From JANQIO01 sp965229625 (GTDB lineage: Bacteria > Pseudomonadota > Gammaproteobacteria > Pseudomonadales > Halieaceae), in NCBI GenBank assembly GCA_965229625.1, contig CBDDJJ010000002.1, positions 186,001 to 250,000 of the forward strand: a DNA stretch of 64,000 bases. The letters are read 5' to 3'. The translations under genes were made by a program, and so were the position numbers. Below are positions 9,588 through 16,459 of the stretch, one piece after another; the stretch's first letter is position 1; each line of letters begins with the position of its first letter. The notes beneath the pieces were generated by a model. It was given only the letters and a program-made list of their open reading frames with translations, was not told the origin of the DNA and searched no databases.

Positions 9588-11008
9588 CTGACTCGCTCCA
9601 TGTCGCCCGCTCGGGCGACCGCGGTTTTGGCAAACAGGAAAGCGGCGATCAGCCACGCCAGCAGCGCGACCAGATCCCAAAGGTAGTGCCTGGCAAAGCG
9701 CGACAGCGGCGGCAGGGAGCCGTGGAAGTCGGCGATTTCTTCCCAGAATTCGGGATCACTCTGATAGCTGTAGCCGGCATCGCCGGCGTTGAGCATCATA
9801 TCGTCGTTCATCTGCTTGATGATCCTCTGCCGGTGCAGTTCGGCCTCTTCCGTGAAGGCCAGGTGATGCACACGATCCGTGCCGGCAAGGCCCGCGGAAA
9901 TTCGCGCCACGGCCATGGTGGGAGAGACAATCGACAGTGCGGAAAGCGTGCGCTCCTGCGCCGCATGTACCGCCTCCAGATTGCGATAGACCTCGGCATA
10001 GAGAGGATCCGCATACTCTTCGCTGAACTGGAGCTCGTATGCCGCAAAGTCGATGGGCAACTCGTCCTCGGAGCTCACACCATACTCATCCAGCGCCTGC
10101 TGGCGGGCGGACTCGCGCAGTTCGTCACTGTCCCAGTAAGCCATACCGATACCGCGCAGGGAATTGGAGACCTCGGTCGCATCGGGCTGCGGCGTGCGAG
10201 CCAGGGCCAGGTCACCCGCCAGCCGGGGCACCAGCACCACGAACAGGAACCAGAAGGCAAACAGCGCGATAGCGGCACTGCGCCGATTGGGGCTGAGGGC
10301 GGATACTCCCAGGGCCAACAGGCAGAACGCCAGCAGGTAAAGACTGTAGGCCACCACCAGGCTGAGTGTTCGCAACACCGGGTCTGGTTGATGGGCTTCC
10401 ATGTCCGCGGACACAACGGCCAGGACCGATAGCGCGAGCAGTGGGAGCAGCATCAAGAACAGCAGGCGTAGCGCAGCCAGCAGCTTGCCGGCAAACACGG
10501 TGTCGCTTGTCACGCCCGTCCCCAGTAACTGCCGCAGCGTTCCGTCTTCCCGTTCACCGGCATAGCTGGGGAACAAGGCGAGCACAATCAACAAAGGCAC
10601 CAGCGCCTGCAACACCCAGGCGGGGCTCAGGCTCTCGAAGGTGGTGGAAGCCCCCGCCGACTCCGCGTAGCGGAAGGTGGCCGGGTTACGCCGGTGCGCC
10701 TCCATCCAAACGGCAAGGCCGGCATAATCAACGGTGCCGGGATCGAAACTCGCCAGGGGAGGCAGCGGTTTAAAGGCGTATCGAGAGAAATGTGCCGCTG
10801 AATGAGGGTTCCTGGCACCCTGCCCCAGCCACACTTCGCGGTCGGCATCCAGTGCACTGCCACGTTCGCGGTCAAAGCTTGCCGTGCGCTCGGCACCGAT
10901 CAACACAGCGCCAAGCATTACCAGCACCACCGCGACAAACACTGCCATAACACGGCGATCCCGGAAAACCAGCTGCAGGTCCTTACCTGCGATCTGCCGG
11001 GCGATCAT
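9584..11008 (-). CDS. ABC-2 type transporter permease (DUF3526-like), first subunit
   Basis: A 474-residue paralogue of the downstream permease with the same arrangement. It has an N-terminal helix (VMAVFVAVVLVMLGAVLIGA), a periplasmic loop of about 130 residues, a helix bundle starting VLQALVPLLIVLALFPSYAGEREDGTLRQLL, and a C-terminal helix (LVALLAWLIAAFLFAKT). The EREDGTLRQLL stretch corresponds to the conserved cytoplasmic helix of ABC-2 permeases that docks on the ATPase. It overlaps the ATPase gene by four bases upstream and the second permease by four bases downstream. Confidence 0.82.
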   Translation of the reverse strand: MIARQIAGKDLQLVFRDRRVMAVFVAVVLVMLGAVLIGAERTASFDRERGSALDADREVWLGQGARNPHSAAHFSRYAFKPLPPLASFDPGTVDYAGLAVWMEAHRRNPATFRYAESAGASTTFESLSPAWVLQALVPLLIVLALFPSYAGEREDGTLRQLLGTGVTSDTVFAGKLLAALRLLFLMLLPLLALSVLAVVSADMEAHQPDPVLRTLSLVVAYSLYLLAFCLLALGVSALSPNRRSAAIALFAFWFLFVVLVPRLAGDLALARTPQPDATEVSNSLRGIGMAYWDSDELRESARQQALDEYGVSSEDELPIDFAAYELQFSEEYADPLYAEVYRNLEAVHAAQERTLSALSIVSPTMAVARISAGLAGTDRVHHLAFTEEAELHRQRIIKQMNDDMMLNAGDAGYSYQSDPEFWEEIADFHGSLPPLSRFARHYLWDLVALLAWLIAAFLFAKTAVARAGDMERVR

Positions 11009-11724
11009 GCGGCCATACCCGCTGCATCGTGCATGTGCGCGAGGTAAATCGTTTCCAGTTCGCTGGCAGTGACTGAAGCGGCGTCGACAATTTCCACCAG
11101 TTCCCCGGCCTTGAGGATGCCCAGTCGGTGGCCCACTTCCCGCGCGCGGAATAAATCATGGGTCACCATCAGGATGGCGACCTCGCGGGCGTTCATGTTG
11201 CGGAGCAATTCGCAGAAATCGTTCGCCGCCTTCGGGTCCAGGCCCGACATCGGCTCATCAAGCAGCAGCACCCTGGCGCGCTTGGCCAGTGCGATGGCAA
11301 TCCCCACCTTCTGCCGCATACCCTTGGAATAGGTAGCAGCGCGTTGGTGAAAGGCATCCTGCTGCAATCCTGCCGCCTCGAGACCCGAGACCAGATCGGA
11401 CTCGCTCACATCCGTTCCACCCAGGCTGGAGAAGAACTTGAGATTCTCGAAACCGGTCAGTTCCGGGTAGAGCGCCACCTGCTCTGGTATGTAGGCTGTG
11501 AGGGCACGCGCCGCTTCCGGATCCTCGGCGACGTTGTTGCCGCAGATCAGGGCGCTGCCCGCACTCGGCGACAAGAAACCCAGGAACAGGTTGATGGTGG
11601 TGGTCTTGCCTGCCCCATTGGCGCCAAGGAAGCAAAAGGTCTCCCGTGCCGGTACCGTGAAGGACAGGTCGTTGAGGGCGATGGTATCGCCGAATCGCTT
11701 GGTGAGCTGTCGCGCTTCAATCAT
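11005..11724 (-). CDS. ABC transporter ATP-binding protein
   Basis: A nucleotide-binding domain of 239 residues with Walker A GANGAGKTTT, Q-loop region PEQVALYPELTG, signature YSKGMRQKVGIA, Walker B VLLLDEPMSGLD and H-loop MVTHD. The order and the DEPMSGLDP motif are typical of exporter ATPases that pair with ABC-2 permeases. The start at 11724 (MIEARQL) has GGGAGA eight bases upstream; the ten extra codons to 11754 are not needed. It is the first gene of the three-gene exporter unit, which is joined by ATGA overlaps. Confidence 0.92.
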   Translation of the reverse strand: MIEARQLTKRFGDTIALNDLSFTVPARETFCFLGANGAGKTTTINLFLGFLSPSAGSALICGNNVAEDPEAARALTAYIPEQVALYPELTGFENLKFFSSLGGTDVSESDLVSGLEAAGLQQDAFHQRAATYSKGMRQKVGIAIALAKRARVLLLDEPMSGLDPKAANDFCELLRNMNAREVAILMVTHDLFRAREVGHRLGILKAGELVEIVDAASVTASELETIYLAHMHDAAGMAA

Positions 11725-11869
11725 TATTGGTCTCCCGTCGAACCCAGGCATCAAGCGTGCCCGCTAATCTTGCCGGTGCTATTCATCGTTACGCCTGAAA
11801 TGGCGCACCCCGTGGTATTGCTGTAGTTTCTGGAACAGAGTGCCTGGAGCGCAAAGCCTCCAGACAAGC

Positions 11870-11894
11870 TGTGCGCGGCTGCGGGCCGCGCACA
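11870..11894. other. Ten-base-pair GC-rich hairpin
   Basis: TGTGCGCGGC at 11870-11879 pairs perfectly with GCCGCGCACA at 11885-11894 around a five-base loop. It sits 13 bases past the stop of the candidate small minus-strand gene. No U-tract follows on either strand, so a terminator role is only possible. The remaining intergenic DNA here (11725-11869) shows nothing I recognise. Confidence 0.45.
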
Positions 11895-11906
11895 AACGCT
11901 GAGCAC

Positions 11907-12218
11907 TCAGCAGGCAGGGGGAGCCCGTGAACGCAGGATGCAGATCGTGAGCTTTTGCAGCAGTGGCGTGTATGGGTTTCCGGTGGATAACGCTGGCCGG
12001 GGCAGCGCCGGCAGGCTCACGGCCAGTGACGGCAAGGCAGGTGAACCCACGTTGGCGGAGCATTCGCAGACCGGCTCACCGCAGTGATGGGCATGCGCTG
12101 ACTCGACGGTCGGCGAGGTGGCCAGCAACGCCAGGAGGCAGACAAACGGTCGCAAAGCGCTCGCCAACTTGACCAGTGTTATAGGAGCCCGACGTGCATA
12201 ATGCTGCTTGCCATTCAT
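11907..12218 (-). CDS. Candidate small secreted His/Cys protein divergent from zrgA
   Basis: A 103-residue frame with a convincing signal peptide (LRPFVCLLALLATSPTVESAHA) immediately followed by AHHCGEPVCECSANVG, a compact histidine/cysteine cluster able to bind a metal. The rest is proline- and serine-rich and ends with two further cysteines. Its codons are GC-rich at third positions like neighbouring genes. The start at 12218 lies about 30 bases from the Zur-like palindrome shared with the divergent zrgA-like gene. No strong ribosome binding site is visible. I do not recognise a family; a spurious frame cannot be excluded. Confidence 0.45.
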   Translation of the reverse strand: MNGKQHYARRAPITLVKLASALRPFVCLLALLATSPTVESAHAHHCGEPVCECSANVGSPALPSLAVSLPALPRPALSTGNPYTPLLQKLTICILRSRAPPAC

Positions 12219-12246
12219 AAGCGCGCAATGGAGTGGAACGCTAAAA

Positions 12247-12261
12247 TGATACAGTATATCA
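12247..12261. promoter_or_regulatory. Zur-box-like palindrome
   Basis: TGATACAGTATATCA is a 7-1-7 palindrome with one mismatched pair. It resembles the gammaproteobacterial Zur consensus TGTTATA-N-TATAACA and is flanked by an A/T-rich left side. It lies 75 bases before the zrgA-like start and about 29 before the divergent small frame. The nearby zur gene makes autoregulation likely. Confidence 0.6.
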
Positions 12262-12335
12262 TCTACAGACATGTGCAACTCGCTTTGGTTCCGCGCAACG
12301 GCAAGTGCCGGCCGAGAACGTCCAGATACCCCGCT

Positions 12336-13100
12336 ATGAAAACCCTGACGACCGCCCTGCTGCTCTCACTCGCTGCCTGCCCCTGGCATGCGGCGCTGTC
12401 GAACGAGCTCGGCGAATACGGTGCCGGCCAGGCCAGTCACGTACACGGTTCGGCAACGCTGCAGATCGTGCTGGAAAACTCGGCGCTGGAAATTCAGCTC
12501 AGTTCCCCAGCCGTCAATCTGCTGGGTTTTGAAGGTGAGGCCAACAGCCCCGGCAAGCGTGCCAGTGTAGACACCGCGCGCGACAAGCTGCAGCAACCGG
12601 ACGGCCTGTTCCGGGTGCAGGGAACCGAATGCAGCCTCCTCGATGACGGGCTGCAAATTACCGGCCTGCCCGATGTGCACGGTGATGAACACGGCGCCGA
12701 AGAACATGGCGCGCCTGGACATCGCGACGAAGATCATCACGACGACGATCATCACGACGACGATGAGCATCACGACGATGAGCATCACGACGACGACCAT
12801 CACGACGATGAGCATCACGACGACGACCATCACGATGATGAGCATCACGACGACGACCATCACAGCGATGAGCATCACGGCGAGGACCACCATGATGGAG
12901 ACCATCACGATGAGGACCATTCTGACATCGTGGCCGTTTACCGCTTGTCGTGTACCGGGCCGGATGCCGCACAGTCGATCAACCTGCCCCTGCTGAACCT
13001 GTTCCCCGGTATCGAAAAGCTGGATGTCCAGTGGATCGTGTCCGGCAAACAGGGCGCACGAACGCTGCGGCAGGGCGAACAAACACTCAGATTCAGGTAA
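12336..13100 (+). CDS. ZrgA-like periplasmic zinc-binding protein (DUF2796)
   Basis: A 254-residue exported protein. It has a signal peptide (MKTLTTALLLSLAACPWHAALS), then a DUF2796-type N-terminal part (HVHGSATLQIVLENSALEIQLSSP), a very long acidic histidine tract at about residues 115-198 built from HHDD/DEHH units, and a short C-terminal domain with LFPGIEKLDVQWI. Proteins of this family (ZrgA of Vibrio cholerae, PA4063-type in Pseudomonas) are Zur-controlled periplasmic zinc binders that work with an ABC transporter. The start at 12336 is the one that yields the signal peptide; the frame to 12201 runs through the Zur-like site. The zur gene follows six bases downstream. Confidence 0.85.
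   Translation: MKTLTTALLLSLAACPWHAALSNELGEYGAGQASHVHGSATLQIVLENSALEIQLSSPAVNLLGFEGEANSPGKRASVDTARDKLQQPDGLFRVQGTECSLLDDGLQITGLPDVHGDEHGAEEHGAPGHRDEDHHDDDHHDDDEHHDDEHHDDDHHDDEHHDDDHHDDEHHDDDHHSDEHHGEDHHDGDHHDEDHSDIVAVYRLSCTGPDAAQSINLPLLNLFPGIEKLDVQWIVSGKQGARTLRQGEQTLRFR
12721..12935 (+). repeat. Histidine-rich micro-repeat inside the ZrgA-like gene
   Basis: An imperfect tandem of short units such as CATCACGACGAC and GATGAGCATCAC encodes the HHDDDHHDDEHH tract. The near-identical units could expand or contract by slippage in multiples of three without breaking the frame. Confidence 0.8.
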
Positions 13101-13106
13101 GCGCTT

Positions 13107-13568
13107 ATGCAGGATATCACCGAGACCCTACAGCACGCTGAAGCAAGCTGCGACGCGCATGGCGCGCGCCTGACCACCAAACGCAAGCGGGTACTGGCCT
13201 GCCTGCTGGAAACGCAGAGAGCACAATCCGCCTACGAGCTGATTGACAGCGTCAAATCGACCTTTGGCGACAGCATGCAGCCCACCACCATGTACCGAAT
13301 TCTTGAGTTCCTGGAGTCCGAGCACCTGGTCCACAAACTGCACCTGGCCAACAAGTATGTCGCCTGCTCCCATATCCGCTGCGATCACGGCCACGACGTA
13401 CCCCAGTTCCTGATTTGCAGCACCTGCGACCGGGTTGACGAAATCCGCGTCGAGAGCGCACTGATACGCAAGCTGACCGAAAGCGTAAAAGGCGCCGGCT
13501 ATACGCTGATGAGCCAGCAAATAGAACTGCACTGTCTCTGCGGAGACTGCGCGGCGACGGCGGCCTAA
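13107..13568 (+). CDS. zur: Fur-family zinc uptake regulator Zur
   Basis: A 153-residue Fur-family repressor. The N-terminal winged helix includes LTTKRKRVLACLLETQ and the recognition-helix region QPTTMYRILEFLES. The C-terminal dimerisation and metal part has HIRCDHGHD, the structural-zinc pair CSTC and a CLCGDC ending, as in Zur rather than Fur. It follows the ZrgA-like gene by six bases and is surrounded by zinc-homeostasis genes, which supports the zinc assignment over iron. It probably represses its own operon through the palindrome at 12247-12261. Confidence 0.88.
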   Translation: MQDITETLQHAEASCDAHGARLTTKRKRVLACLLETQRAQSAYELIDSVKSTFGDSMQPTTMYRILEFLESEHLVHKLHLANKYVACSHIRCDHGHDVPQFLICSTCDRVDEIRVESALIRKLTESVKGAGYTLMSQQIELHCLCGDCAATAA

Positions 13569-13649
13569 GGCGACCTCATAGTGCAAACACCACCAGAATC
13601 CAGGGAGATCACTGTGCCCGGCGAGCCCGCAGGGAAGAAGGATTTACCC

Positions 13650-14042
13650 ATGCAACAACTCCAGTCGCGCGCAGATATTTTTGCTATCGGCCTGTCTGTG
13701 GGCTGCATGATCCACTGCCTCGCCCTGCCATTGATTGTTGCCCTGCTGCCGGCGCTGCCGCTTGGCATGCTCGAGGACGAACAGTTCCATCGCTGGCTGC
13801 TGGTCGCAATACTTCCGACCAGCTTCGTGGCGCTGTTCATGGGTTGCCGGAAACATCGTCAGGTCCAGGTGGTGGCGTTGGGAGCCGCCGGCTTGGCGTT
13901 GTTGGTATGGGCAGCCATCTTCGGCCATGACCTGCTCGGCGAATTGGGCGAAAAGGCAGTGACCACCGTGGGTGCGGTGATCATCGCCGCCAGTCATATC
14001 CTCAACCAGCGATTCTGCCGCAAGGCCGCCTGCCAGTGCTGA
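13650..14042 (+). CDS. MerC-family membrane protein
   Basis: A 130-residue protein with four predicted membrane segments. The CMIHC pair in the first helix (IFAIGLSVGCMIHCLALPLIV) matches the metal-thiolate motif of MerC proteins. A C-terminal CRKAACQC tail adds further cysteines. I choose the ATG at 13650 because AAGGA lies seven bases upstream; GTG starts at 13581 and 13614 would only add a hydrophilic leader. MerC-family proteins carry mercury in mer operons, but members near zur are likely to handle zinc; this is inference from position. Confidence 0.78.
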   Translation: MQQLQSRADIFAIGLSVGCMIHCLALPLIVALLPALPLGMLEDEQFHRWLLVAILPTSFVALFMGCRKHRQVQVVALGAAGLALLVWAAIFGHDLLGELGEKAVTTVGAVIIAASHILNQRFCRKAACQC

Positions 14043-14071
14043 AGCATGGCTGAGCTTGCAATAGCGATACC

Positions 14072-15073
14072 ATGACAGCGGCAGTTCCTACCAACATCAT
14101 CACCGGCTTCCTGGGGGTCGGTAAAACCACCGCCATCCAGCACCTGCTGTCCCGCAAGCCCGCCGATGAACGCTGGGCCATCCTGGTGAACGAGTTCGGC
14201 GAGGTGGGCATCGATGGCAGCCTGCTGGCACGTCGCAAGGAAGCGGAGACGGGTATTTACGTGCGTGAGGTCCCGGGGGGCTGTATGTGCTGCAGCGCCG
14301 GGCTGCCGATGCAAATCGCGCTGAACATGTTGCTGGCCCGCGCCAAACCCCATCGCCTGCTGATCGAACCCACCGGCCTGGGCCACCCCCGCGAAGTGCT
14401 GGCAAGCCTCGCCGCACCCCACTACCGGGAGCTGATCGACCTGCGCGCCACCGTCACCCTGGTGGACGCCCGCCAGGTCAGGCACGGAGACTTCACCGAC
14501 CACAAGACTTTCAGGGAGCAACTGGAAGTCTCCGACGTGATTGTCGCCAGCAAAGCGGATCTCTATGCGCCCGGGGACATGCCCGCGCTGCGCAGCTTCC
14601 TGGAAGCTTCGGGGATACTGGAAAACAAGTCGCTGCACGCTGTCGAGCACGGCCAACTGCAGCCGGAGTGGCTGGCACCACCCACCCGGCAGGACCTCCA
14701 AAGCTTTCCACCGCCACCGGCAGGCACGGCCAGTCAAGGCGCCGGCCCCACGTCCCCGGAGATCCCCGAGCAGGGCTACCTGTGCATGGCCAACCGGGGC
14801 GAAGGCTTCCACAGCCGGGGCTGGGTGTTCAGCAACTCCTGGGTGTTTGACGCGCAGAAACTGCAAACCGTTCTGAACGGCATCAACGCGGACCGCGCCA
14901 AGGGCGTATTCATCACAGAGCGGGGGGTAGCGGCCTTCAATAAATCAGGTGACGTTGTCACCCGGACAGACATGGACGACTGCCTGGATAGCCGCATCGA
15001 GTGTATAGGCAGGGACGAAGAGGCGCTCAGCAGCCTGGAGAACGCCTTGCTCGACTGTGTCGTGTCTCGCTAG
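14072..15073 (+). CDS. COG0523 (CobW/YeiR/ZigA-like) metallochaperone GTPase
   Basis: A 333-residue G3E GTPase with P-loop GFLGVGKTT, NEFGEVGID, the zinc-binding GGCMCC motif (CXCC) at about residue 70, IEPTGLGHP and the G4-like ASKADLY. A C-terminal CobW_C domain (GYLCMANRGEGFHSRGW) follows. Zur-linked members deliver zinc to client enzymes when zinc is scarce, and the placement next to zur fits that subgroup rather than cobalt insertion. It lies 29 bases after the merC-like gene in the same direction and ends five bases short of the convergent DUF3299 gene. Confidence 0.9.
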   Translation: MTAAVPTNIITGFLGVGKTTAIQHLLSRKPADERWAILVNEFGEVGIDGSLLARRKEAETGIYVREVPGGCMCCSAGLPMQIALNMLLARAKPHRLLIEPTGLGHPREVLASLAAPHYRELIDLRATVTLVDARQVRHGDFTDHKTFREQLEVSDVIVASKADLYAPGDMPALRSFLEASGILENKSLHAVEHGQLQPEWLAPPTRQDLQSFPPPPAGTASQGAGPTSPEIPEQGYLCMANRGEGFHSRGWVFSNSWVFDAQKLQTVLNGINADRAKGVFITERGVAAFNKSGDVVTRTDMDDCLDSRIECIGRDEEALSSLENALLDCVVSR

Positions 15074-15078
15074 GACGC

Positions 15079-15684
15079 TTACTCGAAGGGTTCCAGCCGA
15101 TCCACCGCCATGTAGTAAGCCGAGCGAGCCACCTCGTTCTCGGTGAGTGTGGTAGCCAGCTTGCCTTCCAGCCAGAACGGGTTATAGATGCTGGCCAGTT
15201 CGAGCCCCTCAGCAAACTCTGCGTACACGATCTGGTTGGGAGGCGGTGGCGGCATATGCAGGCAGGCGCCGAAATACGGCACCAGGAAAAACTTGGTCAC
15301 CTTCTCGTCTTCCCCAAACTCAAGGGGAACGATAAAGCCCGGCAGGCGAACAGCCGCGCCGTCCAGGGACTCGACCACGCGGGTGGATACCAACGCTTCT
15401 TCCCAGCGGCCACCAGCGAGTTCGTTTTCCGCGGCCGACAACTGGCTCGCCAGCACATCCTCTTCCGAGCCATCGACAATCTCATCAATGTACTCGGGCG
15501 GATTCATGAGCGCATCCAGGTCCTCCTGGGGCAGCAGGTCGATCCACTCCAGCTCCTTGTAGGCCGCCGCGGCCTGGGCTTTTTCAGTGGCCTGGGCAGT
15601 GGCTGCCGATAGAGCGACCAGCACCACGAGCAACAGAGGGGCGAACTGCGCCAGCGCAGCGCGAAGGGTCAGGGAATAAGACAA
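15079..15684 (-). CDS. DUF3299 periplasmic protein
   Basis: A 201-residue protein with an N-terminal membrane or signal segment (FAPLLLVVLVALSAATAQA), then DUF3299 features: ELEWIDLLPQEDLDAL, RLPGFIVPLEFGED, FFLVPYFGACLHMPPPPPNQIVY. The cysteine and histidine of GACLHMP are a plausible metal site. The start appears to be TTG at 15684; no ATG precedes the signal segment. It diverges from an ABC ATPase across a short region with a Zur-like palindrome. Family members (PA4066, and as I recall a Zrg protein) belong to Zur regulons. Confidence 0.82.
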   Translation of the reverse strand: MSYSLTLRAALAQFAPLLLVVLVALSAATAQATEKAQAAAAYKELEWIDLLPQEDLDALMNPPEYIDEIVDGSEEDVLASQLSAAENELAGGRWEEALVSTRVVESLDGAAVRLPGFIVPLEFGEDEKVTKFFLVPYFGACLHMPPPPPNQIVYAEFAEGLELASIYNPFWLEGKLATTLTENEVARSAYYMAVDRLEPFE

Positions 15685-15721
15685 TGGTAAATCCGCCTTG
15701 GGGTGTACACAGGAAATCGAT

Positions 15722-15737
15722 AGTTTATATCATAACT
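15722..15737. promoter_or_regulatory. Second Zur-box-like palindrome in a divergent promoter
   Basis: AGTTTATATCATAACT has AGTT/AACT outer arms and an AT-rich core, close to the GTTATA-N-TATAAC Zur pattern but weaker than the site at 12247. It lies between the DUF3299 start (15684) and the probable ABC ATPase start (15773), so one site could control both directions. Confidence 0.45.
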
Positions 15738-15772
15738 TTTCCAGCCCACCCACCGACCCTCAGGAGCTAAAA

Positions 15773-16459
15773 CTGGTCGTCGCCGTCCGGAACCTGCGCT
15801 TTCAGTACCACGATGTCGGCGCCCCCCTACTCGATATCCCGGCCTGGTCTGTGGGCCCGGGCGAGCGCGTATTCCTGCAGGGGCCATCGGGGTCAGGCAA
15901 GTCAACACTCCTGAACCTGCTTGCAGGCGTCCTGCTGCCCAGCGCCGGTGAGATCGAAATTCTCGGCAAGCGCCTGGACCAGATGAGCGGCGGCCAGCGG
16001 GATCGCTGGCGCGCGCAGACGATTGGGGTGGTGTTCCAGCAGTTCAACCTGATTCCCTACCTGAACGCCGTGGACAATATCCGCCTGGCCGCCTATTTCG
16101 GGCCACAGCGCGTGGCAAACGATGCCGCGGAAGAGCTGCTGCGGGCGCTGAATATCGAGGAATCGATGTTCCACCGGCCCACATCGCAGCTGAGCATCGG
16201 CCAGCAGCAGCGGGTGGCGATTGCCCGCGCCCTGGTCAATCGGCCCGCCCTGCTGATTGCTGACGAGCCCACCTCTTCCCTGGACGCCAGGAATCGCGAC
16301 CTGTTTATCGAACTGCTGCTCACCCAGGCGGAGGCGAGTGACACCGCTGTCGTTTTCGTCAGCCATGACCCCAGCCTGGCAGAGTACTTCCCGCGCGTTG
16401 AACCGCTGGTCGCGCTGAACCAGGCGGCGGGCACCGATCAGGCCGCAGGTGACGGCTGA
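15773..16459 (+). CDS. ABC transporter ATP-binding protein, LolD/MacB type (zinc-linked)
   Basis: A 228-residue ATPase with Walker A GPSGSGKST, Q-loop VVFQQFNLIPYL, signature LSIGQQQRVAIA, Walker B LLIADEPTSSLD and H-loop FVSHD. No ATG precedes the domain. The best start is a CTG at 15773 with AGGAG six bases upstream. The alternative TTG at 15698 would place the Zur-like site inside the gene. Its stop overlaps the permease start by one base (TGATG). With the DUF3299 and DUF2796 proteins it matches the gene set of Zur-controlled PA4063-PA4066 and ZrgABCDE systems. Confidence 0.85.
   Translation: MVVAVRNLRFQYHDVGAPLLDIPAWSVGPGERVFLQGPSGSGKSTLLNLLAGVLLPSAGEIEILGKRLDQMSGGQRDRWRAQTIGVVFQQFNLIPYLNAVDNIRLAAYFGPQRVANDAAEELLRALNIEESMFHRPTSQLSIGQQQRVAIARALVNRPALLIADEPTSSLDARNRDLFIELLLTQAEASDTAVVFVSHDPSLAEYFPRVEPLVALNQAAGTDQAAGDG

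Noticed and set aside
9356..10432. A 358-codon plus-strand frame across the two ABC-2 permease genes
   Set aside because: It crosses the ATGA junction of two real genes on the other strand and has no coherent protein features.
12721..12935. Short direct repeats that might suggest a CRISPR-like array
   Set aside because: Units are 6-12 bases with no spacers and encode an in-frame His/Asp tract.
12366..13082. A minus-strand frame opposite the His-rich gene, giving valine/methionine-rich repeats that look like membrane helices
   Set aside because: The hydrophobic pattern is the complement of the His/Asp repeat; the sense gene has a signal peptide and a known domain.
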